From NCBI GenBank assembly GCA_913056255.1, contig CAJXLN010000004.1, positions 19,446-83,445 on the forward strand: DNA of 64,000 nt, in the 5' to 3' direction. Numbering within the stretch: position 1 is the first letter of the stretch; each line of letters begins with the position of its first letter. Below the pieces are notes generated by a model that worked only from the letters and a program-made list of their open reading frames with translations, searched no databases and was not told the DNA's origin. This document shows, in pieces, positions 9,058-18,498 of this stretch. Position numbers and translations under genes: made by a program. Source of the DNA: an uncultured Thermotogae bacterium. GTDB lineage: Bacteria; Thermotogota; Thermotogae; Mesoaciditogales; Mesoaciditogaceae.

Positions 9058-9525
9058 ATGAGGACTTCTTATCCGATGTTGAAGATGATGCTTTTAAATT
9101 TTCTTTCAAAACACGATGAAGTGACGGGATACGATTTTTTGAAATATGCCAAGGAGAAAGGCATGCCGGCATCGCCAGGAACGGTTTATCCACAACTGAG
9201 CGATCTCTTAGATAAAAAGATGATAGAGCAAAGGATCGTCGGAAGGAAGAAGATGTACAGTTTAACCCCTGAAGGAAAATATTTCGTAAAGGAACTGAGA
9301 AAGAATACCGATGCCTTGAAGTTGATGATGCGTAAAATCGGGATCGTCATGAGGGAAAAAAATCCTTCGATGCCACATGATGTAAAGAGAGTTGTGAAGA
9401 ACTTGCTTTACGTACTTCACGATCTCTCGAGTAAAGATTTCAAAAACAAACCGAGTTTAAAAAAGAGTCTGAAGTTGATAGTCGAAGCTGAAGAAATTTT
9501 AAGGAGGTTTTCAAATGGAGAATAA
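9058..9525 (+). CDS. PadR-family transcriptional regulator
   Basis: Winged-helix regulator of 155 residues. The N-terminal 85 residues carry the PadR signature: Y-P-M-L near the start, GYDFLKYA, SPGTVYPQLSDLLDKKMI and the GRKKMYSLTPEGK wing. The C-terminal helices probably dimerise. PadR proteins near drug ABC transporters repress them until an inducer binds, and the tandem palindrome at the promoter fits that. Its 3' end overlaps the ABC ATPase gene by 11 bases. Confidence 0.92.
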   Translation: MRTSYPMLKMMLLNFLSKHDEVTGYDFLKYAKEKGMPASPGTVYPQLSDLLDKKMIEQRIVGRKKMYSLTPEGKYFVKELRKNTDALKLMMRKIGIVMREKNPSMPHDVKRVVKNLLYVLHDLSSKDFKNKPSLKKSLKLIVEAEEILRRFSNGE

Positions 9526-10462
9526 AAAAGCCATACTTGTAAGGAATCTCAAGAAATACTTCAAAAAAGTCAAAGCCGTTGATGATGTTTCGTTCGAGGT
9601 GAAGTATGGAGAATTGTTCGCACTGTTAGGTCAAAATGGTGCCGGAAAGTCTACAACTATAAGAATTTTAACCAATCTCGCAGTGCCGACAAGCGGTTAC
9701 GTAGAGGTAGCAGGTTACAATGTTTTAAAGGATCCCGCAAATGTGAGAAGGAACATAGGACTTGTGGCAGAGAAGATCATACTTTACGATAACCTAACGG
9801 CCGTGGAAAACATAAAGTTCTTTTCGAGACTTTATGGAATGAAAGATTCCCTCATAAAGGATAGAACTGAAAAACTTCTGAAACTTTTAGATATCTGGAA
9901 TTTCAAAGATATGCTGGTATCTAAGATGAGCACCGGCATGAAGCAGAAAATAAATCTTGCAAGGGCACTTGTACCAGATCCACCAATAATATTTCTTGAT
10001 GAACCAACCTTAGGGCTCGATCCGGTTTCAACCAAACATATAAGGGATTTCATAATTGGTTTGAGAAAAGAAGGAAGGACGATCGTTTACACAACACACG
10101 TACTTCACGATGTTGAACTCATGAACGTTGATGAAGTCGCAATAATGCGAAAAGGTAAGATTATGGCGATAGGCACTTTGAACGAGATAAAGAAACATTT
10201 CAAAAAGGCGGAGATCGTTGAAATTGAGACAGACAGAAGGCTTCTCGCAAATGAGGTAAAGGGAAAGATCGTTGAACAAGAAGACGGATACATGAAAATC
10301 GAGGTTGAGGATCTGGATCAATTCATGAAGGACATTACAAAACTAAACGTTCGGATAAGAAGTTTCAAAACACTTGAACCTTCTCTTGAAGATGTGTACA
10401 TTGAGATATCGGAAGGGAATAGTCCTGAAGAACAAAGTAAAACTGTAAGTGCTAAGGAGTGA
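9515..10462 (+). CDS. ABC transporter ATP-binding protein (DrrA/Nat-type)
   Basis: ATPase of 315 residues that would power the membrane protein encoded next. Walker A is GQNGAGKST, the signature is MSTGMKQKINLARAL (an MSTGM variant of LSGGQ), Walker B is IIFLDEPTLGLDP, and the switch His is in THVLHD. The 75-residue C-terminal extension is typical of the DrrA/CcmA group of export ATPases. AAGGAGG lies before the ATG inside padR. The operon suggests export of an antibiotic, lipid or small metabolite under PadR control. Confidence 0.93.
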   Translation: MENKKAILVRNLKKYFKKVKAVDDVSFEVKYGELFALLGQNGAGKSTTIRILTNLAVPTSGYVEVAGYNVLKDPANVRRNIGLVAEKIILYDNLTAVENIKFFSRLYGMKDSLIKDRTEKLLKLLDIWNFKDMLVSKMSTGMKQKINLARALVPDPPIIFLDEPTLGLDPVSTKHIRDFIIGLRKEGRTIVYTTHVLHDVELMNVDEVAIMRKGKIMAIGTLNEIKKHFKKAEIVEIETDRRLLANEVKGKIVEQEDGYMKIEVEDLDQFMKDITKLNVRIRSFKTLEPSLEDVYIEISEGNSPEEQSKTVSAKE

Positions 10463-10467
10463 TGTAT

Positions 10468-11559
10468 ATGAGAACATTGGATATTGCGTGGAAGGACTTG
10501 AAAACATTTTTAAGGGGAAAGACAAGGGTTATTTTTTCAGTTCTAATGCCAATCATAATGATGATTATGCTGGGATTTATATTTCCGAAAACAGGAGGTT
10601 CTTACTCTGGTAATATAGGGATATACTCACAGGACCTTATTTTTAACGCGAAGGTTGAGAAATCAGTTTCGAGTACAAGCGAAAACAAGATGATCTTTTA
10701 CGATTCACGTCAGGATCTCATTAACGCACTTGCAAGTGGAAAGTTAATAGTCGGGGCAATAATCCCAAAGGATTTTTCTTTGGCCGTGGCGCTTAAACGT
10801 CCTGTAACGATGGATATCATACCAAACCCAGCCAATCCTCAAGCTGGTATAATGATGTCTCAAGAGCTTGTGAGTATGTTGGGTCAGCAAGATGCCAAAA
10901 ATGTTAAACGGAATGTGCAATCAAAACTCATCAATGCTGATGGAACACACTTTAATTATTACGACTTCACAGTTCCAGGCCTTATGGCCATGATAGCGAT
11001 AATGAGCGCCATGACAGGTCTTGCCTCTGCAATAACTAGAGAAAGAGAACTCGGTACCTTAGATGGTATCATGGTTACTCCGGTAAGGCGTGGCAGTGTT
11101 GTTGTAGGAAAGGTACTTGCGCAAAGTATAAGAGGATTCGTAACGGCCATGATAATTCTCGTCGTTTCATGGCTTTTCTTTGGAGTGCATTTTTCCGGCA
11201 CATCTTTGTTGTGGACGATCTTCTTGCTTTTACTCGGAACATCCAGTTTTATAGGAATTGGGGTTATGATCACGTCTGCAATGAAAGAGCAAGAAACAGC
11301 TATGATATCGATGACAACTTTGACCTTTCCAATGATGTTTTTCTCTGGTGTGTTTTTCCCAGTTCAGCAGATGCCAAAGATCTTACAGTACATATCGTAT
11401 ATTTTCCCACTCACTTACGCGGCTGATGCTTTGAGAAATGTCATAACTTTGAATGTTGGATGGAGTTTTATATGGGTTGATGTTGTGGTACTCGTTGGAT
11501 ATGCGATCGTCTCTTCTGCAGCTGCGGCTCTCACATTCCAGAGATTAACATATGATTAA
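10468..11559 (+). CDS. ABC-2 type transporter permease
   Basis: Membrane subunit of the exporter, about 363 residues. One N-terminal helix (about 20-40) leads to an extracytoplasmic domain (about 45-170), then five helices with the ABC-2 signature TRERELGTLDGIMVTPV on the cytoplasmic side. This is the YhgE/DrrB-like arrangement with a single large outer domain. I prefer the third in-frame start, an ATG eight bases after AAGGAG; GTG at 10459 and ATG at 10462 are too close to it. Translationally coupled to the ATPase. Confidence 0.9.
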   Translation: MRTLDIAWKDLKTFLRGKTRVIFSVLMPIIMMIMLGFIFPKTGGSYSGNIGIYSQDLIFNAKVEKSVSSTSENKMIFYDSRQDLINALASGKLIVGAIIPKDFSLAVALKRPVTMDIIPNPANPQAGIMMSQELVSMLGQQDAKNVKRNVQSKLINADGTHFNYYDFTVPGLMAMIAIMSAMTGLASAITRERELGTLDGIMVTPVRRGSVVVGKVLAQSIRGFVTAMIILVVSWLFFGVHFSGTSLLWTIFLLLLGTSSFIGIGVMITSAMKEQETAMISMTTLTFPMMFFSGVFFPVQQMPKILQYISYIFPLTYAADALRNVITLNVGWSFIWVDVVVLVGYAIVSSAAAALTFQRLTYD

Positions 11560-11580
11560 AATATAATTCATAATCACCTC

Positions 11581-11608
11581 TTGCTTTTTTACTTTTTTGT
11601 GGTATAAT
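11581..11608 (+). promoter_or_regulatory. Promoter of the cold-shock gene
   Basis: TTGCTT and TATAAT, 16 bases apart, lie 47 bases upstream of the coding start. Confidence 0.7.
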
Positions 11609-11615
11609 GATTTAC

Positions 11616-11646
11616 GGTTCAGATGAACCTTAATTTTTTAAGGAGG
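11616..11646 (+). promoter_or_regulatory. Leader with two overlapping hairpins at the csp ribosome site
   Basis: GGTTC/GAACC (11616-11629, loop AGAT) and CCTTAA/TTAAGG (11628-11643, loop TTTT) share two bases and cannot fully form together. The second one buries the first half of the AAGGAGG ribosome site. A temperature- or fold-dependent switch is plausible for a cold-shock gene, but the stems are short. Confidence 0.45.
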
Positions 11647-11654
11647 TAACGCGT

Positions 11655-11852
11655 GTGACTGGTACTGTTAAATGGTTCGATGCTAAGAAAGGCTATGGTT
11701 TCATAACGATGGAAGATGGAAATGACATTTTTGTTCATTATTCAGCTATCCAATCCGATGGATACAAGAGTTTAGAGGAAAATCAAGCTGTTGTATTCGA
11801 TGTAACCGAAGGTTCGAAAGGCAAACAGGCATCGAACGTCAAATTGGCTTGA
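11655..11852 (+). CDS. csp: Cold-shock protein (CspA family)
   Basis: Single-stranded nucleic acid chaperone of 65 residues made of one five-stranded OB fold. The RNP1 motif KGYGFI and the RNP2-like DIFVHYSAI are intact, as are the VKWFDAKKG start and the final ASNVKL. It begins with GTG, nine bases after AGGAGG. Monocistronic, with its own promoter and terminator. Confidence 0.97.
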   Translation: MTGTVKWFDAKKGYGFITMEDGNDIFVHYSAIQSDGYKSLEENQAVVFDVTEGSKGKQASNVKLA

Positions 11853-11874
11853 TTTCTTAATTGAGAAAACAACC

Positions 11875-11907
11875 AAAAAGCCCGAATTAATTCGGGCTTT
11901 TTTTTAT
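11875..11907. terminator. Bidirectional terminator between csp and the C1 aminopeptidase
   Basis: AGCCCGAA/TTCGGGCT stem with loop TTAA, followed by eight or nine T on the plus strand and preceded by five A. It can end both convergent transcripts. Confidence 0.9.
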
Positions 11908-11951
11908 GAGTTGAAAAGTTGACGCACACTTTGAGATGTAGATATCTCTTT

Positions 11952-13292
11952 TTACCTTACAAAAGCCACAGAGCCCATCGGATCCCAGGGTTTGAGTGCA
12001 ATGGGTTTTGCCTTCAAAGCTTCCTTCATTTCTGGAGATAGATGTTTTTTGTCCAAAACGATCTCATACACGTATTCGTCAAACCACGAATTACTCATCG
12101 TGAAGTACCCCTTATCTCCTATTTGATCTCCCCAGCTGTTCTCGACCTTCCATTTCAAAGGCTTTCCGTTTTCGTCGATATCGACGCCAGTGAAAACCAT
12201 TGCATGGTTTGCCGAACTATTTCCGTAATCGAGTCTTTGAGCTTTGGAAAATGTAAAATGCGTACTGTAAAGATTTTCAAAATCATACACCTGTGTATCG
12301 AGTGCCCCTTTTACACGTTCCATCATCTTACTAACATCAGATGTAAACCAAACGAGTTCATTTTCTAAAATGGCTTTTTTTGCCAGATCTTTGAAATTTT
12401 TCATGTCAAGGTTGAGATATAAAATACCTTTTCCACCAATAACATTACCAAGATACTGAACCGTGTAGGTTTTCATGAATTCCTTATCCGACGTTGGACA
12501 ATTTATCACGCTTACCATATTTTCAAGTTTAATATCACAGAATTCTTTGTAAAATTCAACGGGAGTTATTCCATCTATTCTATGGAAATTACCATCTTTA
12601 TCCTTGTACTCGTAGTCAAACTTTTCAGGAGGCAATCCAATATTTATCGCGAGCATTCTGTAAATCTCATTCAGCATTTCAACTTTTTTCTTTTGAATTT
12701 CCTTGGAACTTTTATTTTCGTTGATGAGTTCTCTAAGTACCATGGCATCTTCTCGGAGTTTTGTCTCGAGCAATCTGTTCATCGTTGCGGATTCACTCGT
12801 CTGAAAACTTTCATCCATCAAATCTTTGGGAAGAACGCCGTACTTTTCCACAAGATCGGCAAACATTCCCCATTGGCCACCATCTTCAACGGGCTTCGAT
12901 AGTAGCCACATTACAAGACGTCCGTGAAGATCTTCTTTTGCCGTTTCTATAATACTTTCGAGAAAATAATTCGCTTTTTCAAGTTTATCCCAAAACATCT
13001 GGTAGCTTTGGGAAAGTTCGAAAGACTCAAGGTTGAGTTTATCTGCTATACTTTCTCTCAACACGTTCAGGCCGGCAAACATCCAGCATCTTCCACTTTT
13101 CTTTTGATTCGTTATTCCCCTTGTCTTTATTTCGTTGGAAAAGGTTCTGTTAATACTCTGAGCGTAGTGACTTCTGTTCAAAGCGACAGAAGTTAAGGCT
13201 CCATTTGATGCCGCATTCATCGCAACGATATTCTTGTCCGAGGATTCGAAATTCCTTCTGAAATCCTCGATACTTTCCAAATTCAACTTCAA
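11952..13292 (-). CDS. C1B aminopeptidase / bleomycin hydrolase family (PepC-like)
   Basis: Cytosolic papain-fold cysteine peptidase of 446 residues, the usual size for PepC. The catalytic Cys lies near 69 in SGRCWMFAG; the His (ANHAMVFTG) and the Asn (VENSWGD) follow in the C-terminal third. The family forms hexamers with an inward active site and trims peptides from the N-terminus. I start at a TTG eight bases after GGGAGG; the frame is open further upstream but without homology. It could feed amino acids, including arginine-derived ornithine, to the catabolic operon upstream, though that link is inference. Confidence 0.92.
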   Translation of the reverse strand: MKLNLESIEDFRRNFESSDKNIVAMNAASNGALTSVALNRSHYAQSINRTFSNEIKTRGITNQKKSGRCWMFAGLNVLRESIADKLNLESFELSQSYQMFWDKLEKANYFLESIIETAKEDLHGRLVMWLLSKPVEDGGQWGMFADLVEKYGVLPKDLMDESFQTSESATMNRLLETKLREDAMVLRELINENKSSKEIQKKKVEMLNEIYRMLAINIGLPPEKFDYEYKDKDGNFHRIDGITPVEFYKEFCDIKLENMVSVINCPTSDKEFMKTYTVQYLGNVIGGKGILYLNLDMKNFKDLAKKAILENELVWFTSDVSKMMERVKGALDTQVYDFENLYSTHFTFSKAQRLDYGNSSANHAMVFTGVDIDENGKPLKWKVENSWGDQIGDKGYFTMSNSWFDEYVYEIVLDKKHLSPEMKEALKAKPIALKPWDPMGSVAFVR

Positions 13293-13484
13293 TTCAATTA
13301 CCTCCCTCTTATTCCATTCACAACATTTAAAATCAGAGTAATTACGTTTTAAAAGCGGGGCCAACGAGTTAGTTTAGAATTTTCAACGTTACGATCCTAT
13401 TCTATAAAGTGAAAATTCTAAGCGAACAGCAGATCCGTGTAAAATGATACAGTTTTAACTCTAAGATTTGACATGTTGAAAAGA

Positions 13485-14489
13485 TCAACCCATCCCTGCA
13501 TTTCGATACAACGATTCGATCTTTTCAGCCATTTTTACAAACACTTTAACGAGTTTAGGATCGAATTGAGTGCCTGAATTTTTCACAATTTCATCCATAG
13601 CATCGACAACAAGCTTTGCTTTTTTGTAAGGCCTCTTACTGACAATTGCATCAAAAGAGTCAGCTATGGTGACTATTCGGGCTTCCATAGGGATGTTTTC
13701 ACCCTTAAGCCCTTTAGGATAGCCACTTCCATCGTATTTCTCGTGATGATAAAGAGCAATTTTTTGCGCATGCTTTAATATCTCGACTTTACTTTCAAGT
13801 ACACGTGCACCTATTTCGGTATGAGTTTTCATGATCTTCCACTCGTCATCATCCAGGGGCCCATTTTTGAAGAGTATTGCATCTGGAATTCCGATCTTTC
13901 CTATATCGTGAAGAGGAGCCGTGAGACGCATTTCCATAGTCTCTTGAGGTGACATGCCCAATTCCTCAGCGAACATCTCGGAAATTTTTCCCACTCTTTG
14001 AGTGTGATCAGCCGTTTCATTGTCTCGAATGCTGGCAATATCTCCTAATTTTTCTAAGAGCTCAAAGGATAATATCTCGTTCTCTCTCATTATTTTGATC
14101 ATGTTGCTTACCCGTTTGTGAAGCTCGTCGAGTCTTCCAGGACTGTAGGTTTTTTTTATTTTTAACGCGGTTACTAAGGAATACAGAATGGTTTTGAATT
14201 CTTCTGGATCTATTGGCATAATCATCACTTCATCCGCTCCGGAGTTCAAAACCTCTTCTTTGACTCTCTCACTTTTGTAAGAAAGCACTGCGATCAGCAA
14301 GGAGCTTTCATTCTTTTTTCGAATCTTTTTGATTTTTTCTAAGTCTTTTTCATCATGAATTCCAACTAAGGCAATGTCCACATTGGAAAAGTCTTCCGGA
14401 AGTGGAAAGATCTCCGCTCCAGAATCCTTTAAAGATGAAAGCAAGATATTTTCCACAAAATCATCATTTAATGAAACGAAAATTTTCAC
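13485..14489 (-). CDS. HD-GYP domain protein with a degenerate receiver
   Basis: Probable cyclic di-GMP phosphodiesterase of 334 residues. The HD-GYP domain (about 155-330) has TADHTQRV, the HD pair at 194-195 (HDIGKIG) and HHEKYDGSGYP with GYP at 256-258. The first 110 residues fold like a receiver, but the phospho-acceptor Asp is missing (ALVGIHD in its place) and the conserved KP lysine is replaced (MIMPIDP), so it cannot be switched by ordinary phosphorylation. It starts at GTG behind GGGAG, 47 bases after oraE, probably as the last gene of that operon or under its own weak promoter. Confidence 0.9.
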   Translation of the reverse strand: MKIFVSLNDDFVENILLSSLKDSGAEIFPLPEDFSNVDIALVGIHDEKDLEKIKKIRKKNESSLLIAVLSYKSERVKEEVLNSGADEVMIMPIDPEEFKTILYSLVTALKIKKTYSPGRLDELHKRVSNMIKIMRENEILSFELLEKLGDIASIRDNETADHTQRVGKISEMFAEELGMSPQETMEMRLTAPLHDIGKIGIPDAILFKNGPLDDDEWKIMKTHTEIGARVLESKVEILKHAQKIALYHHEKYDGSGYPKGLKGENIPMEARIVTIADSFDAIVSKRPYKKAKLVVDAMDEIVKNSGTQFDPKLVKVFVKMAEKIESLYRNAGMG

Positions 14490-14536
14490 TTTTTATCTCC
14501 CAAAGGACGGGGCAAATCCCGCCCATACAATAAAAT

Positions 14537-16729
14537 TTACGATTTACGTTTTCTGAGCTTTCTCACAAGAAAACTTGCGACATCTGCTCCATGAGTACCG
14601 CGTCCAAAGCCGGCATCCATTCCGGAACTTTTTGCAAGGTCGTTTGTTATCTGAGTTCCACCAGCCACTATGATGAATCTATCTCGTACACCTTTCTCGA
14701 TGGCAAGTTCGTTGAGTTTTTTCATGTTGTGAATGTGTACATCGTTATGAGTGACGATCATCGAAGCAAAAATGACATCAGCATTAGTTTCTACAGCCGC
14801 ATCTATGAGCTTCTCAACCGGTACACTGGTTCCCAAATAAATGTACGATATACCGTATTTTTCAATGCCACCGTGCTTTATATCAAGAATTTCTCTAAGG
14901 CCAACGGAGTGTTCATCGTTTCCAACCGTGCCGGCTACTACGGTTATCGGGTGTTCTTTGAAAAACTGTGTAATTTCATTGTCCGAAAGCGGTTTCACAC
15001 GTTCTGGAATCTTCAATTTCGTCTTGTCGATTGCAAAGGGAACCTTCGCCTTTATTTCAAGATACGTTCCCTCAGCCGGATGAAGGATCGTCTTGTGTAT
15101 AACGTTTATATCAGTTAGACCCATGCGCTTAGCTGTTTCTATAGCCGCTGCTTCAGCAATTTCCTCTTTTTCGGAAAAGGTCATATCTATCTGTATCGTT
15201 CCGTCATTTGCCCATTCAACTTCGGGTTTCAAAAGATTTTTCTCTTTCATCTTTTCAACATCATTCAGGCGAATATTGACGTTATCACTTTCATCAAGTT
15301 CATCTATGTACTTGATCTTGGAATGGTCACAAAGTGTGCATCCACCTATGAGATCACAGGCTTTTTCCAATCCCTGCGGTAAATTGTTGTATCCGAAATG
15401 ATGGCAAACCGGCGCCATGTACTCTTTATCCCTTGGAACCACTGTTCCTGCCGCGATCTCGCCATTTTTCTTTCGTTTTATTCCATCACCCATACGTTCT
15501 GGATAGTATCCATTATCTACAAAGAAACCTTCTTCCACCGCCTCGAAGTAGCCGCCAACTTCTATTATATCTTCAAGCATCAAAATGGCCCGCATTTTGA
15601 GTTCACGAACCTTTTCATTTATCTTTTTTTCATCTAATTTCACGTAATTCTTTATTCCGTCCAAACCCACAAGCGCGTGTTTGGCGGTTTCTACCCCACG
15701 TATGGAATTTATGTGCCATGGCACGTTTCGCCCTTCATCTGGCGTTATGGTAGATTGAATATCAGCAGAGGTCAATCTAGATATGAACGTATCTATCATG
15801 TGCATTCGAGTGGCATCTATAAGATCGGATTCTATGTATCGAGTGTTCATCTGTGCTCTGAATTTGTAGCCTTTGAAAAGTTCACGAACAGCCACAGCGT
15901 AAGGTAAGTTTATCCTCATCGTGGGACTTGGAACGGCAGTTGGTGGAACAGTTGAAAGTGCTATGTTCTCTTTTTTCATTCCCGACTTCACGGAATAAAG
16001 TGAATTTATCGCGTGTTGTACCAACAGTTCCGGTATGACCTTCCAAGATATCCTCGCTGAGGCATTCGCGTTGTGTGCCCCATCTATTTGAAGCATTCCT
16101 GCCCACGCCATTATGTGTTTTGCCACTGCGGCATCGACAAAGGATCTCACGGGATTTATTCCACGATAAAGCACGTTGTACTGTGGATCTTGATGTGCAC
16201 CGTTTACACCCTCTTCTGCAAAAAGTACCGCAATTTCGGGACCTGCAACTCCACTGACGTACGAGTGAAAATTTATAGGTCTTCCTACCTCATCTTCGAT
16301 CATGTCAAGGGCTTTTCTCGTGGCACGAAGTTGTTTCCTCGTGATCGGTATTCCCCCGATCCCTTCGGGTGTTCCTTCTATCAATCCATCGATATGGGAT
16401 TGTCCAAGAGTCCTTATGACCATGATATGATCGGCGCCATGCCAGGCAGCCATTCTCATTCTACGAATATCATCTTCAAATCTTCCGGATGCTATCTCAC
16501 TGGTGATCACAACATCTGGTTGTGGATCTATGTTGTCGAAGTAATGCGCCGCTGGAAGTGGGATCGAATTTTTCAAAGGTTCACTTGCTTGTTCATACGT
16601 GTAATCGCCCATCTTGAGATTTTTTTTCTGTTTTCTCCAGGTCCATCCCCTTCGCCTTGGAACGTAGTGCTCAAGATCCTTCAATATCTCTTCTACGTTC
16701 AATTTTTCATTTGGCTTTATTTTCTTCAC
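14537..16729 (-). CDS. oraE: D-ornithine 4,5-aminomutase, large subunit OraE
   Basis: Coenzyme B12- and PLP-dependent mutase subunit of 730 residues. With OraS it converts D-ornithine to 2,4-diaminopentanoate. The C-terminal Rossmann domain holds the base-off cobalamin motif D-x-H-x-x-G (605-610, DEHSVG), with His607 as the axial ligand. The large N-terminal part is the TIM barrel. The length agrees with clostridial OraE and exceeds that of lysine 5,6-aminomutase subunits. The GTG start overlaps the oraS stop. Operon neighbours encode the preceding and following steps, which fixes the substrate better than similarity alone. Confidence 0.93.
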   Translation of the reverse strand: MKKIKPNEKLNVEEILKDLEHYVPRRRGWTWRKQKKNLKMGDYTYEQASEPLKNSIPLPAAHYFDNIDPQPDVVITSEIASGRFEDDIRRMRMAAWHGADHIMVIRTLGQSHIDGLIEGTPEGIGGIPITRKQLRATRKALDMIEDEVGRPINFHSYVSGVAGPEIAVLFAEEGVNGAHQDPQYNVLYRGINPVRSFVDAAVAKHIMAWAGMLQIDGAHNANASARISWKVIPELLVQHAINSLYSVKSGMKKENIALSTVPPTAVPSPTMRINLPYAVAVRELFKGYKFRAQMNTRYIESDLIDATRMHMIDTFISRLTSADIQSTITPDEGRNVPWHINSIRGVETAKHALVGLDGIKNYVKLDEKKINEKVRELKMRAILMLEDIIEVGGYFEAVEEGFFVDNGYYPERMGDGIKRKKNGEIAAGTVVPRDKEYMAPVCHHFGYNNLPQGLEKACDLIGGCTLCDHSKIKYIDELDESDNVNIRLNDVEKMKEKNLLKPEVEWANDGTIQIDMTFSEKEEIAEAAAIETAKRMGLTDINVIHKTILHPAEGTYLEIKAKVPFAIDKTKLKIPERVKPLSDNEITQFFKEHPITVVAGTVGNDEHSVGLREILDIKHGGIEKYGISYIYLGTSVPVEKLIDAAVETNADVIFASMIVTHNDVHIHNMKKLNELAIEKGVRDRFIIVAGGTQITNDLAKSSGMDAGFGRGTHGADVASFLVRKLRKRKS

Positions 16730-17097
16730 TTTTGGTCACTTCCGTTGAAAAGAGCTCTAACTTCGTCCCAATGATCTTCCTCAGTAAGCACTTTACCAGC
16801 CATGACGTAATCACTCATTCCTTTGGATTTTGCAAAACGATAGACAACATTCCCAGCCCCTTTGCCAAGTAAACCTTGATCGAATATCTTATCAACGAGC
16901 GATTTAGCCATGAGACTATCAAATCCCATTCTCAACAGCACAGATCGCTCTATAGATGGTGAGGTGTGCGTTTTGGCAAGTTCTACAAGAGGATTGACCA
17001 CTTGTTCGACGAGCTCCCAAAATCTTTTGTCAAGTTCCTCATCTGAAAGATTTCTCAAATGTACGCTTCTCTCATCAAAATCATCCGATCTCACCAT
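16726..17097 (-). CDS. oraS: D-ornithine 4,5-aminomutase, small subunit OraS
   Basis: Small partner of OraE, 123 residues. The segment RSVLLRMGFDSLMAKSLVDKI followed by GLLGKGAGNVVYR is typical of OraS, which completes the PLP and substrate site of the mutase. I start at ATG, eight bases after AGAGGTG; a TTG two codons earlier is too close. Sits between ortB and oraE with four-base overlaps, so the subunits are translated in step. Confidence 0.9.
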   Translation of the reverse strand: MVRSDDFDERSVHLRNLSDEELDKRFWELVEQVVNPLVELAKTHTSPSIERSVLLRMGFDSLMAKSLVDKIFDQGLLGKGAGNVVYRFAKSKGMSDYVMAGKVLTEEDHWDEVRALFNGSDQK

Positions 17098-17099
17098 AG

Positions 17100-18497
17100 T
17101 CAAAGCACCTCTTTTAGTCTCTTCTTTACATCATCAAATGTCATACGCGTATCTTCTGATATGAATTTAATTTCCACATCTGAATATTCTCTTTTACCGT
17201 ACGTTTTTACAATTTCTTTTAAATAAGAGTTTCTCAGTTTTTCAAGAGGATATTCGATCGTGCCAATTTGATCGATACTATCCGGTATTGCAATAACTTT
17301 GCCCGGCTCATCTTCTTTTATCGGATCTCCGTTTTTGACTACTACTCCCATTTTTTTTGCAAAAGTCAACTGCGCACTTGGCAATTTTCCAGCACCGGTG
17401 TACTCCGTCTCTTGAACCACGATGATCTGATCACGATCCATTTCCCGTGCCATAGCAAGTGCTGCCGTCAATGACGTGTTCCCTGCAGGTCCTCTCATCA
17501 TACCCTCAACCTGGGCAAGTGCCTCCGTCGTGAAAAAAACCTCTCCTTGAGTCACCAAAAGGTACCTATCCAGGTATCTCAACGCTCTTGCGGCATTCCG
17601 CGGAACGTCAACTCTATCTGGAAATACGGCAAAGGGAATTCCAAAGCCGGTATGGCCCGTCGTGAAAGATTTTCTGTTAAAATCACGATCGCTTGCCATG
17701 TGCAAACCGTGTAAATCGACACTCACTCCCACCACTTGCGTATTATTCGCTTTTGCGAGTTTTAAGCCACGCGCCGTACCGGTGACATTTCCACCACCAG
17801 CATGTGTCACCAACACCAGATCTGGGAATTTCCCTTCACGACGATGAAGCTGCGTTGCGATCTCGTATCCAAGTGTCTCGATACCGGCTATTCCAAACGG
17901 TGTGTAAAGTGAAGCATCGAAGTATCCCGTTTCATCAAGTAATTCTAATGTGTAGTAGAAAAGTTCAGGTCCCACCGTTAGCTGTACAACTTCAGCGCCG
18001 TACGCTTCACAGGCACGTCCCTTCTCCAATATCTCAGGCTGTCCTACGTGATGACTGTCAAAAGCTTCTTGAACGACGATGCATCTCAAACCTCTTTTAG
18101 CCGCTTGCGAGGCAACAGCTGCCCCATAATTTCCAGAAGTGGCAGCAATCACGCCTTTGTATCCGTGCTTTTTCGCGTGATACACTGAAACTGAAGCTCT
18201 TCTATCTTTGAAACTTCCGGCTGGGTTGGCCACTTCGTCTTTCAAGAATATGCGTGCCCCCTTGCCTGGAGGAGAATATTTTCGGACGAGCTTTGTGAGA
18301 TTTTTAAGCTCAACCAGGGGAGTATTTCCAACCTGGGTTTCGAACTGAATCTCACGTATTTCATCCAAAGAGTAACCCGCTTCGTTCATCATCTTCTCAT
18401 AATCGAAAGCAACACCTTCAATTTCGAATTTGGAATAATCCACTCCAACAGCACGTTTTACGATTTCTCCACGTCTCTTCATCACATCCTCGTACAT
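17100..18497 (-). CDS. ortB: 2-amino-4-oxopentanoate thiolase, PLP subunit OrtB
   Basis: PLP enzyme of 465 residues, fold type II, related to threonine synthase. With OrtA it splits 2-amino-4-oxopentanoate with coenzyme A into acetyl-CoA and D-alanine. The Schiff-base lysine is K97 in PAGSFKDRRAS; the phosphate-binding loop is seen in THAGGGNVTG. The N-terminal extension before the PLP domain is as in clostridial OrtB. The start lies eight bases after GAGGG and one base after the ortA stop. Confidence 0.92.
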   Translation of the reverse strand: MYEDVMKRRGEIVKRAVGVDYSKFEIEGVAFDYEKMMNEAGYSLDEIREIQFETQVGNTPLVELKNLTKLVRKYSPPGKGARIFLKDEVANPAGSFKDRRASVSVYHAKKHGYKGVIAATSGNYGAAVASQAAKRGLRCIVVQEAFDSHHVGQPEILEKGRACEAYGAEVVQLTVGPELFYYTLELLDETGYFDASLYTPFGIAGIETLGYEIATQLHRREGKFPDLVLVTHAGGGNVTGTARGLKLAKANNTQVVGVSVDLHGLHMASDRDFNRKSFTTGHTGFGIPFAVFPDRVDVPRNAARALRYLDRYLLVTQGEVFFTTEALAQVEGMMRGPAGNTSLTAALAMAREMDRDQIIVVQETEYTGAGKLPSAQLTFAKKMGVVVKNGDPIKEDEPGKVIAIPDSIDQIGTIEYPLEKLRNSYLKEIVKTYGKREYSDVEIKFISEDTRMTFDDVKKRLKEVL

Positions 18498-18498
18498 C

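Noticed and set aside
14490..14536. GGGCGGG...CCCGTCC hairpin between oraE and the HD-GYP gene as a terminator
   Set aside because: Pairing is imperfect and no T tract follows.
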